Shown in pieces: positions 8,262 through 17,519 of a DNA stretch of 41,152 nt. Made by a program: the position numbers and the translations under genes. Source of the DNA: Lachnospiraceae bacterium UBA7086 (GTDB lineage: Bacteria > Bacillota > Clostridia > Lachnospirales > Lachnospiraceae); assembly GCA_002492525.1 (NCBI GenBank), contig DKZA01000020.1, forward strand, positions 5,449 through 46,600, read 5' to 3'. Every line of letters begins with the position of its first letter. Position 1 is the first letter of the stretch. The notes under the pieces are model-generated. The model worked only from the letters and a program-made list of their open reading frames with translations. It ran no database searches and was not told the DNA's origin.

Positions 8262-8528
8262 TCATTTATCATTATAATGTCCTTTACACTGGATAATAAT
8301 GATGCTCTCATTCTTAACCATATAAACAAGCCTATCCTTTTCATTTATCCTTCGGCTCCATTCTCCTACATTGCTGTCTTTTAAGGGTTCTGGTTTGCCT
8401 TCACCGACAAAAGGATTGCGCTGTATTGCTTTTAGCAGACTGTTTATTTTCTTCAAAGTTTTTTTATCCTGCGCTTGCCAGTATAAGTATTCCTCCCACG
8501 CATCTTCCGCAAATGTGATTTTACTCAA
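8262..8528 (-). CDS. yoeB: YoeB/Txe-family ribosome-dependent mRNA interferase toxin
   Basis: An 88-aa RelE-fold toxin of standard YoeB length. It carries GKPEPLK (E47), WSRRI, DRLVY (R66) and C-terminal KGHYND (H84, Y85), matching the catalytic Glu, Arg and His of E. coli YoeB. The known activity is cleavage of mRNA in the ribosomal A site. Its start overlaps the antitoxin gene by 8 bp. The partner here is of the RelB/DinJ type rather than the YefM/Phd type found in E. coli, a mix also known in Firmicutes. Confidence 0.92.
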   Translation of the reverse strand: MSKITFAEDAWEEYLYWQAQDKKTLKKINSLLKAIQRNPFVGEGKPEPLKDSNVGEWSRRINEKDRLVYMVKNESIIIIQCKGHYNDK

Positions 8529-8793
8529 GCTCCATAGCCTCCAGTTCCTCTAGCGTTTTTATAACCACCTGTCCATTTTTAACCTGTTGATTTGCTTTCT
8601 TTAACTGTTCCATATTAAAATCTGAATAAAAAGGATCCAATGGTGCTGCTATTTCAAAAGGAATCCGGCGATCCCTAAGAGCTTTCTTTGCATAAATCAT
8701 GAAAAAAGTGGTAAGGTTCATCCCCATTTCACTACACATCTCGTCTAATTGTCTTTTCATTTCATCATCAAATCGAAGGCTTACAGTAGTCAT
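8521..8793 (-). CDS. RelB/DinJ-family antitoxin
   Basis: A 90-aa protein with an N-terminal ribbon-helix-helix DNA-binding segment (TVSLRFDDEMKRQLDEMCSE, then MNLTTFFMIYAKKAL), typical of RelB/DinJ. The acidic C-terminal tail (VIKTLEELEAMELE) should wrap the toxin. AAAGGAGGAGGGATTGAT precedes the ATG. It is the first gene of the pair, as usual for antitoxins, and is probably autoregulated through the palindrome at 8844-8860. Confidence 0.9.
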   Translation of the reverse strand: MTTVSLRFDDEMKRQLDEMCSEMGMNLTTFFMIYAKKALRDRRIPFEIAAPLDPFYSDFNMEQLKKANQQVKNGQVVIKTLEELEAMELE

Positions 8794-8816
8794 ATCAATC
8801 CCTCCTCCTTTTTCTT

Positions 8817-8860
8817 ATCATAGCTCAAAAAGCAACAAAATGCAATAAATATCATTTATT
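8817..8860 (-). promoter_or_regulatory. Promoter and likely autoregulatory operator of the toxin-antitoxin pair
   Basis: On the minus strand TTGCAT (8840-8845) and TATGAT (8817-8822) are separated by 17 bp. A 7-bp inverted repeat (AATAAAT/ATTTATT, 8844-8860) touches the -35 and is a good candidate for RelB-complex binding. AT-rich direct repeats continue upstream to about 8890. Confidence 0.6.
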
Positions 8861-8964
8861 TTCTTTTATTTTCATTCATTTTCTTTCAAATTATATTATC
8901 CCTCTTCAAAATTTATTATATGACTTTCAAAAAAAATTATGCCATTTACCAAAATCCCGCGCCC

Positions 8965-10374
8965 TCATTGCCTTTCATTTTCCGTCTTGATATGAGCAAG
9001 GGGATTCCACACTCCCCGCAGATAACAGATCAAAAACAGCACAAACAGAAACAGATTATGCGCGATCATACAGGCCCATGCCGATACCAGACCAAGTCCA
9101 AGCACCTGGGTGCAGAAAAAAGTTCCCGTAATACGCACCAGCCACATACCGATAATATTGTACACAAACGGCGCTTTGGTCTTACCCACTCCCAACATGA
9201 GTCCCTCAATGATAATAGAAAATCCGTAGAAAGGCTCAGAGACCGCCACCATCCGAAGCACTGTAGCACCTAGCGCGATCACCGCGTCCTGCCCCGAAAA
9301 AAGATGCATCAGCCAGGGCGCCGCCAAAAACAGACAGGTGCCCGACCCTATCATCAAAACAATTTCCAGGGGTACAAACATGGATGCCAGGCTCTTCATA
9401 CGCTTTTCATCCTTAGCGCCATAGGCATTGCCGGCCAGCGTGGCCGCCGCCGTCTGCATCCCGTATCCTGGAATATAAAAAGCCGATTCCACCGTATTGG
9501 CAATGATGTGGGCGGCTGTGGATACTTCTCCAAGCGAATTGATCATGGCCGCAAATGCCACATACCCCAGGCAGGTGCCAAAGCGCTGTAACATATTAGG
9601 CCGCGCCACCCGTAGGCAAGGTCTTAAAATCTGCATATCAGGCGCAAAATTCTGCCCCTTGGGAGAAATGGCCGGATGCCGCCAGAGCACACAGGTAATA
9701 CAGATTCCGCCTATCGTAAAAGCAATCGCACTGGCAATGGCGGCGCCAATCACCCCAAGCCCCGCTCCCCACATAGTAAACCGCAGGGAAAACAGCTCCA
9801 TGGTACGTACAGGATAGATCATCAGGAAATTGAGCGTCACATTGATCAGATTCACCAGCACACCAATCTTCATAGGCGACTTGGTATCCCCCGCCGCCCG
9901 CAGCACCGTACCAAAAATAATACTGGCAGTCCTGGGCAGCATCGGCAGATAGAGAATCAGGAAATACTGGGAAGCCATTCTGCGGATGCCCGGCTCCACC
10001 TGCATCCAGACCGGCACCATACCGCTTAAGGATACTGTCAGGACTGTAAAGAAAATTCCCAGCACACACGTAAGCAGAACCGCCTGCCCTGCTGCGCGTT
10101 TTGCGGCACTCTGATCGTCAGCTCCATATGCTTTTGCTATGTAAGAAAGAAATCCTACGCCCACCGCAGAGATTGTACTGCCAATGAGCCAGTTGACGGT
10201 TCCCGTGGAGCCCACCGCCGCTGTGGCCTGCGTCCCCAATGATCCGACCATTGCCGTATCAATATACTGAACGGCCGTCTGCATCAGCTGTTCTAACATC
10301 GTAGGCCACGCCAGGGCGAGAATCGTAAATAACATCCCGCGGTCAAATGTCTTATGTGTGGTTGTTCTGGTCAT
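8965..10374 (-). CDS. MATE-family multidrug efflux transporter
   Basis: A 469-aa integral membrane protein with about 12 hydrophobic segments and the two-fold pseudo-repeat of MATE pumps. The first repeat starts ALAWPTMLEQLMQTAVQYID and has the MVGSLG loop. The second starts about residue 250 (RVARPNMLQRFGTCLGYVAF). Members export drugs or metabolites in exchange for sodium ions or protons; the substrate cannot be predicted. GAGGAAA precedes the ATG. The intergenic gap of about 170 bp after it holds only the toxin-antitoxin promoter and AT-rich repeats. Confidence 0.92.
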   Translation of the reverse strand: MTRTTTHKTFDRGMLFTILALAWPTMLEQLMQTAVQYIDTAMVGSLGTQATAAVGSTGTVNWLIGSTISAVGVGFLSYIAKAYGADDQSAAKRAAGQAVLLTCVLGIFFTVLTVSLSGMVPVWMQVEPGIRRMASQYFLILYLPMLPRTASIIFGTVLRAAGDTKSPMKIGVLVNLINVTLNFLMIYPVRTMELFSLRFTMWGAGLGVIGAAIASAIAFTIGGICITCVLWRHPAISPKGQNFAPDMQILRPCLRVARPNMLQRFGTCLGYVAFAAMINSLGEVSTAAHIIANTVESAFYIPGYGMQTAAATLAGNAYGAKDEKRMKSLASMFVPLEIVLMIGSGTCLFLAAPWLMHLFSGQDAVIALGATVLRMVAVSEPFYGFSIIIEGLMLGVGKTKAPFVYNIIGMWLVRITGTFFCTQVLGLGLVSAWACMIAHNLFLFVLFLICYLRGVWNPLAHIKTENERQ

Positions 10375-10439
10375 TTTCCTCTTTATCCTTTTTATCTATA
10401 ATACATTCTGGTTTGCTTATAAATATCTCATGAAACTAT

Positions 10440-10468
10440 AAAACACGGGAATCTGCCACCCATGTTTT
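10440..10468 (-). terminator. Terminator-like hairpin after the first Fic gene
   Basis: The stem AAAACACGGG/CCCATGTTTT (one G-T pair) with a 9-nt loop lies directly after the Fic stop codon. It is A-rich on one side and T-rich on the other, so it could end transcription on the minus strand. Confidence 0.6.
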
Positions 10469-10472
10469 ATCA

Positions 10473-11198
10473 TTATGTTTCATATGGAATTCTGAAATAA
10501 TCAAGAAATGTTTTATATTTATCCTGCGCCGCCAGACAGGTATCCCTCAGATATCCTTTTTCATCGTTCCATTCCTTAATGCCACGATAATAAAACATTT
10601 TCAAGTCATCCTGGATAATAAATGGGACAATCTTATGTTTCAAACATTCCTTAAACATAATCAATCTTCCCACACGGCCGTTTCCGTCTTGAAAAGGATG
10701 GATTTTTTCAAACTTAACATGAAATCCCAGAATATCTTCCAGAGTCTTTTCCTCTTTGGCATTATATTCGGATAATAAAATTTTCATTTCACCCGCAACA
10801 TCTTCCGGAAGTGTGGTATTCATACCGCCCACTTCATTCGGCACTGTCTTATAATCCCCCACCGCAAACCAGTCTTTTCGCGCATCACTGGTTCCTGTTT
10901 TTAAAGTCAAATGCAGTTTTTTAATAAATTCTTCGGATAATGTTTCCTTCGCATCATCAATAATCATATCAATACAGCGAAAATGGTTAGCTGTCTCAAT
11001 CACATCGTCCACGTTCAAGGCTTCATTTCCCAAACCAATCGTATTCGTTTCAAAAATATATCTTGTCTGATCAAAGGACAGGCGGCTGCCTTCCATATGA
11101 TTAGAGTTATATGTCAGATCTATCTGCGTTTTATGATAGATACCGCCAGCGTATTTGTTTGCCTTTTCATCCCGTAAAACATCTAAAAGGTACTGCAT
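10473..11198 (-). CDS. Fic-family protein (AMP transferase type), copy 1
   Basis: A 241-aa Fic domain protein with the complete catalytic motif HPFQDGNGRVGR (167-178), where His167 is the general base. The N-terminal self-inhibitory motif SNHMEG (about 32-37, pattern [S/T]xxxE[G/N]) makes it a class II Fic enzyme. Such proteins transfer AMP to hydroxyl side chains and are held inactive by the inhibitory Glu; the target is unknown. GGAGGATGTCAG precedes the ATG. It has its own promoter at 11267-11294. It is clearly related to the second Fic protein at 17520-18305 but is not a recent copy. Confidence 0.9.
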   Translation of the reverse strand: MQYLLDVLRDEKANKYAGGIYHKTQIDLTYNSNHMEGSRLSFDQTRYIFETNTIGLGNEALNVDDVIETANHFRCIDMIIDDAKETLSEEFIKKLHLTLKTGTSDARKDWFAVGDYKTVPNEVGGMNTTLPEDVAGEMKILLSEYNAKEEKTLEDILGFHVKFEKIHPFQDGNGRVGRLIMFKECLKHKIVPFIIQDDLKMFYYRGIKEWNDEKGYLRDTCLAAQDKYKTFLDYFRIPYET

Positions 11199-11266
11199 CT
11201 GACATCCTCCATTAACTTTTGACCAGTTTATGATTCCATCCTATATATAGGCTGTCTCTATTTTTT

Positions 11267-11294
11267 ATTGTAACATACAACACATCTTTTTCAA
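11267..11294 (-). promoter_or_regulatory. Promoter of the first Fic gene
   Basis: On the minus strand TTGAAA (11289-11294) and TACAAT (11267-11272) lie 16 bp apart. A 12-bp perfect palindrome (CCTATATATAGG, 11240-11251) follows in the leader. Confidence 0.45.
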
Positions 11295-11309
11295 TTCTTT
11301 TTGGAAAGG

Positions 11310-11468
11310 GAAACCCTACCAGACCAGATTCCCTTCTTCCCTGATCCGCTCTATCGTCTCACTCTCTGTTGTGATATTATCCCTGCTCTGCGGCTGCAAT
11401 TCCTATGATGGCATAAGCACTATAGTAAGAATACCTGCATCTCTTATCCATTTCTTACGCTCTTTCAT
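11310..11468 (-). pseudogene. Remnant of a short BspA-like gene (paralogue of 19825-20538)
   Basis: The first ~75 bp from the MKERKKW start at 11468 match the start of the 19825-20538 gene, and the last ~30 bp match its 3' end. About 550 bp of the LRR region are missing, with the junction near 11350. A one-base deletion around codon 18 also shifts the frame, so only MKERKKWIRDAGILTIVLMPS can be read. Position in the duplicated operon is conserved: it follows the large BspA gene exactly as in the intact copy. Confidence 0.8.
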
Positions 11469-11481
11469 ACCTATTCCTTCC

Positions 11482-12837
11482 TCATGGCATCTCGTCTCCA
11501 CTTTCGACTTCAATAAATTCATATCCGCTCTGGATTGCCAGTTCTTCCGCCCTACTGCCTTTCTGTCCGTATACTGTGATGGGGACATCCCGATATTTCT
11601 CCCTAAGAGAAAAAATCTCGTCATCCACCTCCGCTGCCCCTGCCGGTATATAAATCCGCTCCAGATTCCCGGCATACGCCAGACTCCCATGAATCCTGAC
11701 TGTGCTTTCCGGAAACTGTATGCGTTTTATCTGTGTATCAGCATAACCGCATCCAATCTCCCGAATCCCTTCCTCATAAACAACCTCCGTCAGGTTTTCG
11801 CACCAATCAAATACATTCTCTCCTACTTTCTCCACTGTTCCCGGTATGATAATCCGACGTAAATCCCCACACCCGGCAAAGGCATTATCATATATCCGTC
11901 GTACAGAATATGGAATACGGATTGTTTCCAATCCTTCAATATTAGAAAGCGCTCCGGGACCAATAATCTCTGCCCCCTCTGACAACACAAGTTCCAGCAC
12001 TTTCCCATATCTGAGAAATCCAATCGGGATATACTTTACTCCTCCGGGAATCTCTATCTGCTCTACCCTGATACCTTCCAGACTTTCCCCTCTAATCTCC
12101 ATCAATGTATCAGGAAGAACAATCTCTTTATACTCTATTTGTCTGGAAACATCATCTATCAGAAACCTCGGCCCTTCTTCATCGGCCAATCTTGTCACAC
12201 CATAGGGAATATTGAGCACCGGATCCGTATTTCCATTGATTGCCATCAGACAATCCCCCCTGATTTGGAACAGTTCGTCCCTCTCCTCCTGCCATAGCGT
12301 TCCTTCAAAAGCGCTCGAATCAATATCTGCATACTGTGGCAGGCGGATATATTGCAAGTGGCTGCAACAATCAAATGCCTCTTTATCAATAGACATGATG
12401 CTGTCCGGCAAAAACACATCCCATCGGCTTACTACTCTACCTGTAAACAGGTTATCCCTAAAAGCACCTTCCCCAATCGCCTGAAGGCCCTCCCCCAGAC
12501 TCGGAGTATCCATATGTCTGCACCCTGCAAAAGCATAGTCGCCGATATACCGCACACCCTCCTCTATCCGCAAACAATGAATATCCTGCCGGTACGCAAA
12601 AGCCCGATCAGCAACGCCAACGACACGATAGCCATCGATAGTGTTTGGAATCACAATATTATTAAGAGCACCGCACGTTCCGCCGGTAATTACCGCCTCT
12701 CCATTATCATTGATTTCATAAGTAAGATTCTGCTCCTTGTCCGGCTGTATCTCTTCAGCAAGGCATATCATCCTGCCCCAGCCAAGTAACAGACACAAAG
12801 AACAGGCCACCAAAGTAAAAATCCTATTTTTCTTCAT
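11482..12837 (-). CDS. BspA-type leucine-rich repeat (LRR_5) secreted protein, copy 1
   Basis: A 451-aa protein from the MKKNRIFTLV start, with a clear signal peptide ending near CLAEE. The body is a run of LRR_5 repeats of the AFAGCxxL...IPxxVxxI type (DRAFAYRQDIHCLRI, AFAGCRHM, GAFRDNL, AFDCCSHLQYIRL, AFAGCGDLRRIIIPGTVEKV), ending in TVYGQKGSRAEELA. BspA proteins are surface or secreted binding proteins. An upstream in-frame ATG at 12867 would add 10 residues before the signal peptide and is less likely. It follows the 12886-13449 lipoprotein gene and is a close paralogue of 20552-21925. Confidence 0.88.
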   Translation of the reverse strand: MKKNRIFTLVACSLCLLLGWGRMICLAEEIQPDKEQNLTYEINDNGEAVITGGTCGALNNIVIPNTIDGYRVVGVADRAFAYRQDIHCLRIEEGVRYIGDYAFAGCRHMDTPSLGEGLQAIGEGAFRDNLFTGRVVSRWDVFLPDSIMSIDKEAFDCCSHLQYIRLPQYADIDSSAFEGTLWQEERDELFQIRGDCLMAINGNTDPVLNIPYGVTRLADEEGPRFLIDDVSRQIEYKEIVLPDTLMEIRGESLEGIRVEQIEIPGGVKYIPIGFLRYGKVLELVLSEGAEIIGPGALSNIEGLETIRIPYSVRRIYDNAFAGCGDLRRIIIPGTVEKVGENVFDWCENLTEVVYEEGIREIGCGYADTQIKRIQFPESTVRIHGSLAYAGNLERIYIPAGAAEVDDEIFSLREKYRDVPITVYGQKGSRAEELAIQSGYEFIEVESGDEMP

Positions 12838-12885
12838 GATTTCTATACCCTTTGTAAAAAACATCAAATACCAATGAAACTTTTA

Positions 12886-13449
12886 TCATTTGTCCAATTT
12901 AGGATACCACTCCGAATTTCTCCATTCATCCAGATAAAATACACAATAATCACTGTCCATCATTGATACATGATCATACCATAGAACTTCATCAAAATCT
13001 TCACGGACATAAAAATATGCCCAGTTCACACAATGGTCATCCAAACTTTCCCCTACATAAACACAATAATATTTCCCCAGATATTCTGTTTTGCCATAAT
13101 CTCTATACACATCCTCCGGAACATACTCACCTCCCATTCTCTCCATCATATGTGCTCTCCCCTCTGACTTCTCTACTACATAATCATTCCATTCATCAAA
13201 TATCTCCGGCACCTGCTCATCAAGACATTGCGTTATTTGCGTAAATTTTTCTCCTGTTATATCGGACTCCGTTTCCTGAGTCTCCTGTTCTTCCTGCACA
13301 TCATCCGCTATACTTTTCTCATCTGCTTTTACTGTTTCCGCATCCCCTGTTCCACAGGCAGTGCAAAGGATAACCACTATCATAACTGTTACTATTTCTT
13401 TGAACTTTTGCTTACTAAATCCCATTGCGTCCAAAACAGTTAAAATCAT
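12886..13449 (-). CDS. Small lipoprotein of unknown function, copy 1
   Basis: A 187-aa lipoprotein. Residues 1-17 (MILTVLDAMGFSKQKFK) are a short cytoplasmic lead, then EIVTVMIVVILCTAC ends in a lipobox-like LCTAC. An acidic linker (about 35-65) and a compact Tyr/Trp/Asp-rich C-terminal domain follow (DEWNDYVVE, YLGKYYCVYVGE, WAYFYVREDFDEVLWYD, DEWRNSEWYPKL). The ATG at 13449 has AAGGAGGAAAAGCAGTC before it; upstream in-frame starts fall inside the promoter. It is first in a duplicated operon whose other copy starts at 22596. No known family recognised. Confidence 0.8.
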   Translation of the reverse strand: MILTVLDAMGFSKQKFKEIVTVMIVVILCTACGTGDAETVKADEKSIADDVQEEQETQETESDITGEKFTQITQCLDEQVPEIFDEWNDYVVEKSEGRAHMMERMGGEYVPEDVYRDYGKTEYLGKYYCVYVGESLDDHCVNWAYFYVREDFDEVLWYDHVSMMDSDYCVFYLDEWRNSEWYPKLDK

Positions 13450-13500
13450 TGACTGCTTTTCCTCCTTGATAAAAAATAACCACCGATACTTTTTAATTAC

Positions 13501-13536
13501 ATTATAAAAAAACAATGCATCATTTCTGCATCATTT
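13501..13536 (-). promoter_or_regulatory. Repeated promoter element, copy 2
   Basis: The same tandem TGATGCA repeat, fixed 9-nt gap and TATAAT (attata, 13501-13506) as copy 1. It drives the 12886-13449 lipoprotein and the BspA gene after it. The leader of about 45 nt contains the shared segment AAAGTATCGGTGG. Confidence 0.8.
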
Positions 13537-13593
13537 TTCTTGAATTAATTTTAATAAATAACTGGATTTGCATTGGAGCAGCACCCCGTTTAA

Positions 13594-16500
13594 CTACAGG
13601 TGTAAGCATCTGTATTCATACGCTTCGTTTTTACCTTCTACACCAAGCCTGACCATCACGCAATCTCCTGTTACTTCCAAATGTATCGGTGTTGATAATA
13701 CTGATTCATTTTTCACATAAACCGAATCCCATGTGGTGATTTCTCCTGTTGATAAATTCATAACCTTGAACTCATAAGCATCTCCTTCTTCCATCCTCTC
13801 CCAGTTTATATAATAAAGATATCCCTTATCTACCCAGACATGACAATTGAAAAAGACTGCAAAATACTGCCTTCGTTGATAGTCAGACAGTCTCATGTAT
13901 TGATAGTCTAAAGGATTCTTACATTGGTAATCCGGAAGGATTTCCAGAACCTTGTTCACTTCACCCGTCCTGACATCCATCTGATATACTATAGGATATT
14001 GTATGTCGAAAAGATACAACTTCCCATCTTCATAGAATATGCTACATTCTGATTCAACAGGCACATCAAAATACGTTAAAATCTTTTGCTTATCATTGAC
14101 AATATGCACTGCTGCTATCTTCCCATCACTCCATAAATAAAGGCAGTCTCCCCCAACCGCATAAGTAAACTGGCGATACTCTGTCCCATCATCAAAATAC
14201 AGCAGTTCCTTATCCTTTCCATCCGACTTCATCTTAAAATATCTTCTACCCTTTTTCCCAATATCGTCGTAGTAAATCTCATCCTGATATATAAAAAAGT
14301 TCCCATTGCATTTCGCCAATTCCTCTATCACGCCATTCTGTTCCGCAATCCTGCATATGGAATAATCGTTTCCTGCACCTGATCCCGGATCATAATCCCT
14401 TAACAGGATATAGTACAGACAGCCATTGTAATATGTCAGATTATATACTGAGGTTTCAACCCACCATGGGTCTTCTTCTGCCGCAGGATGTGACACAAAT
14501 AATTCCCATCTTCCCTCTTTGAGCCGGTATATATCAGCACCGCCCTCTTCTTCCGGCGATTTTCCTCCATACATGCCCATGTCTGTACTATAAATACATC
14601 CATCTCCTTCTGCGCTCAATGCATAACTTCTGACATTATATCCTATTGCCGTCTCATCCTCCTCTTGTACCTGCCATATAGCTTCCTGCATCCCTTTCTG
14701 GATTACTATGCGCCTTTCTCCATCCTCCTCTTTTCCTTCATCTGGTTTTCCCGTGCCCTTCTTATTCCCTTTGTACATAATCTCTCTAATCTCTTTCTCA
14801 ATATATCTGTATTCCTCTGTCCCATCTTCCCTTTTTAAATAAAAGTCAGCAATCGCACGCCCTTCCACTACTTCCAATCCAGCGTCACAAGGCTTTGCAT
14901 CAAATGTAACCGTCTGCCATACTAACACTTCCCTTGTATTCAAGTTCATTGCTTTCAGGTCACAATTGTACCCCTGTGCCGTTTTTTCCCCTTCCACGTA
15001 ATACAGGTATCCGTCATGAATCCATACACAATCCTCCAGTATCTTCCCTCCAATGAGCTTTAACTCATCTCCTATCCTCACATCCATCTGGTAAACTTCT
15101 TTCTTTTTGGAATCATAAAGATACAGCCTGCCCTTTTCATAAAACATACCGCCTATGTGCTGTGCATCTGTTGTAAATCTCCTTCTCTCTCCGCTCTCCA
15201 GATTGATTTCTAATATCTGTTCCCCTTCTTTCAGATAAAGGCACCCGCCGCCGACTGTATAATCAGCGTCTGTTTGACTCTCCTGCTTGTCAGAGTACAG
15301 CTCTTTAACATCTTCTCCATCCAGATTGGCTTTATAAAAATAGCGAATCCCTTTTTCATGGTATTGAAAATAAATCTCATCTTCATAGATATAGTAATCC
15401 TTATCACATGATAACAAGAGGTCTGGAAATTCATATCCATCCTCTTTTGCAAACCTGAATATATGAGCATCTTCCTTTGTAGTCTCTCCTCCCACCTCAA
15501 CTTCTTTCAGGACATAATAAATATATCCATCCAGATATACTACATTAGATATTGAATTCACGTCAGCTGTATACGAAGGATGGGAAATATATACTTCCCA
15601 TTCTCCTTCCCTCTGTCGATATATGTTATAACATTCATCCTCACCCATAGGTTTCCCGCCATACATTCCTATATCCAGTGTATAAACAGCTCCGTCCCCT
15701 TCTGCCATACTGCTGCCATAGCACAGATTGCTCCCCATGACCGCTTCATTATCCTCACTGTATTCCCCCTGCAAAAAAGCATAATACTCATCGTAGTGGG
15801 GTTCCGAAATGTCCGCAATAATCCACCTGCCGCCTTCCTTTCTCAACAGGATTTCTCCTTCACTGGTCATTTCCGAATCTCCAGGGAATCCATACAGATT
15901 CCAAAACCCAACTGTCACAGTACACGCTGTCTCATTAAAATCTTTAATCTGAACACTGGAAAAATCATCCAACACATATACATCTATCGGGGATGTCAAC
16001 CCACGCTCTAAAACATATTGGTCGTTCTCATCCTTCGTAAGTCCATGCATAACGATACACATGGCCATAAGATAGTCAAACATCTCATCCGAAAACCATG
16101 TAGACACATATGCCCTCAACTGCGGCTCCGCTGAATATTCCCCTAGGGAATAATATGTCTCCACATCATCCGACATCTCTGCTATCAGATTTTCGGCTTT
16201 GGCCGTAAATGTCCTGTCCAGTTCTGCAAAGGCCTCCCCGATGATACAGACTGCCTCCTCCCCATTTAACGGCTGTCCTTCCACTCTCGTTTCTTCCCTG
16301 TATCTGTTTCCATAGTCCGGCTGCGCTAATTCTCCCAAACTGCCGGATGCCGTAAGCTGTTCGATATTATACCTTTCCATCTCCGTCAGGTTATCTTCAT
16401 CAAAAACCTGCTGATAGGGCTCATACCATGGTTTCATATGAAAATACCCATACAGCATTACATCATCAAATTTCTTTCCCCTTCTGGCATAAATTTCCTG

Positions 16501-17319
16501 TACTGCCAGAAACTTTTCATATCTGGAAAGAGAAGTTATCTCCTGTTCGTCAATTTTACGTTCACTGCTGTCCGGTAAAATAAATCCTTCTTCACCGGTG
16601 CTGACACAAAGCTGTATTTTTTCACCGTTCTCACCTGTTCCAAATTCCCGAATCATCCATGCCGCCATGTCCTCAGTCATATATTCCGGCATATAATCTA
16701 TCTCCGGCATATAATAATACCTGAAATCATTATACCAATGATTCATCCGCGTTATGACCCAACTTCCTCCCGTCTTCTGCTCTACTCTTACCGTCACTTT
16801 ATCTTCATCCCATACTCTGTTCCATCTATGCGCAAAGGAAACGAGAATCTCACAATATCCTTCACCCTGTTCTGCCATCTGTATGTCCGCCTGCGGATCC
16901 AGATAAAAATTGGAATAATGACTATAGTACTCGTAGGAACACTTTCCATCTTCTACTTGGATCTGATATACATAAAATACATAGTCCAGAATATCCGGAT
17001 CAAAATAATCTGACAGATACGCCCTTACTTCCTCTTCGTCCGGCAGATTCTCATTATAGACATCCGCCTTTTGCATGACCGTCTGTATGGCATTATCCGC
17101 ATCTCTTATAACCTGCTGTGCCTGAAGTTCCGTCAGCAGGACATCCTCCTCCGTCAAATTTACTGACTGCTCTTTGGACTCGTCTCCAGTAACGGAAGGC
17201 TGATGCTCAAGGCACTCCGTTCCACAGGCAGTACAAAAGATAACCACTATCATAACTGTTACTATTTCTTTGAACTCACGCTTAATATACCCCATTGTTT
17301 CTAAAAAAGTTACAATCAT
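13594..17319 (-). CDS. Giant lipoprotein with YARHG domain and two beta-propeller-like blocks
   Basis: A 1241-aa lipoprotein from the ATG at 17319 (AGGAGG 8 nt upstream), with lipobox FCTAC (Cys32). Order: a domain at about 60-205; a YARHG domain at about 247-322 (FILPDSSERKI, EIYARRGKKFDD, KPWYEPY, LTEMERYNIEQL); a second domain resembling the first at about 352-510; then two long homologous beta-rich blocks (about 520-840 and 865-1241) of the DUF5050-like propeller type. Each block opens with DIGMYGGK or DMGMYGGK, with repeated YIYEDEIYF, GGGCLYL, GRLYLYD, VYQMDVR and GYLYYV blades. The first ~50 residues match the 30719-32215 protein although the rest is unrelated. Driven by the promoter at 17370-17405. 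Role unknown; probably an envelope-exposed binding protein. Confidence 0.8.
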   Translation of the reverse strand: MIVTFLETMGYIKREFKEIVTVMIVVIFCTACGTECLEHQPSVTGDESKEQSVNLTEEDVLLTELQAQQVIRDADNAIQTVMQKADVYNENLPDEEEVRAYLSDYFDPDILDYVFYVYQIQVEDGKCSYEYYSHYSNFYLDPQADIQMAEQGEGYCEILVSFAHRWNRVWDEDKVTVRVEQKTGGSWVITRMNHWYNDFRYYYMPEIDYMPEYMTEDMAAWMIREFGTGENGEKIQLCVSTGEEGFILPDSSERKIDEQEITSLSRYEKFLAVQEIYARRGKKFDDVMLYGYFHMKPWYEPYQQVFDEDNLTEMERYNIEQLTASGSLGELAQPDYGNRYREETRVEGQPLNGEEAVCIIGEAFAELDRTFTAKAENLIAEMSDDVETYYSLGEYSAEPQLRAYVSTWFSDEMFDYLMAMCIVMHGLTKDENDQYVLERGLTSPIDVYVLDDFSSVQIKDFNETACTVTVGFWNLYGFPGDSEMTSEGEILLRKEGGRWIIADISEPHYDEYYAFLQGEYSEDNEAVMGSNLCYGSSMAEGDGAVYTLDIGMYGGKPMGEDECYNIYRQREGEWEVYISHPSYTADVNSISNVVYLDGYIYYVLKEVEVGGETTKEDAHIFRFAKEDGYEFPDLLLSCDKDYYIYEDEIYFQYHEKGIRYFYKANLDGEDVKELYSDKQESQTDADYTVGGGCLYLKEGEQILEINLESGERRRFTTDAQHIGGMFYEKGRLYLYDSKKKEVYQMDVRIGDELKLIGGKILEDCVWIHDGYLYYVEGEKTAQGYNCDLKAMNLNTREVLVWQTVTFDAKPCDAGLEVVEGRAIADFYLKREDGTEEYRYIEKEIREIMYKGNKKGTGKPDEGKEEDGERRIVIQKGMQEAIWQVQEEDETAIGYNVRSYALSAEGDGCIYSTDMGMYGGKSPEEEGGADIYRLKEGRWELFVSHPAAEEDPWWVETSVYNLTYYNGCLYYILLRDYDPGSGAGNDYSICRIAEQNGVIEELAKCNGNFFIYQDEIYYDDIGKKGRRYFKMKSDGKDKELLYFDDGTEYRQFTYAVGGDCLYLWSDGKIAAVHIVNDKQKILTYFDVPVESECSIFYEDGKLYLFDIQYPIVYQMDVRTGEVNKVLEILPDYQCKNPLDYQYMRLSDYQRRQYFAVFFNCHVWVDKGYLYYINWERMEEGDAYEFKVMNLSTGEITTWDSVYVKNESVLSTPIHLEVTGDCVMVRLGVEGKNEAYEYRCLHL

Positions 17320-17369
17320 CACCTGCACCTCCTCCCCGCCGAAAATGACCGCCAATGCTTTTGCATTAC

Positions 17370-17405
17370 ATTATAAAGAAACAATGCATCATTTCTGCAT
17401 CATTT
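17370..17405 (-). promoter_or_regulatory. Repeated promoter element, copy 3
   Basis: A tandem TGATGCA repeat with TATAAT (17370-17375) at the same spacing. It sits about 50 bp before the 13594-17319 start codon, with a leader segment AAAGCATTGGCGG related to copy 2. Confidence 0.8.
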
Positions 17406-17420
17406 TCCTTAGAAACGACA

Positions 17421-17449
17421 AAAACACGGAAATTATTATCCGTGCTTTT
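17421..17449 (-). terminator. Terminator after the second Fic gene
   Basis: CACGG/CCGTG with A/T-rich flanks (AAAACACGG ... CCGTGCTTTT) gives a stem and, on the minus strand, GTTTTTG. It separates the Fic gene from the downstream promoter element. Similar hairpins precede promoter copies 5 and 9. Confidence 0.75.
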
Positions 17450-17519
17450 GGTATTCGCATCATATCCTTTCAAAATTATTTTATAATGTGTATCTTAAAA
17501 TTGAACGTTCATTTAAAGC

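Noticed and set aside
11403..11690. 95-aa minus-strand frame overlapping the end of the first BspA gene
   Set aside because: Most of it is out of frame with the BspA gene; only the MKERKKW part is a real relic, of the short BspA gene.
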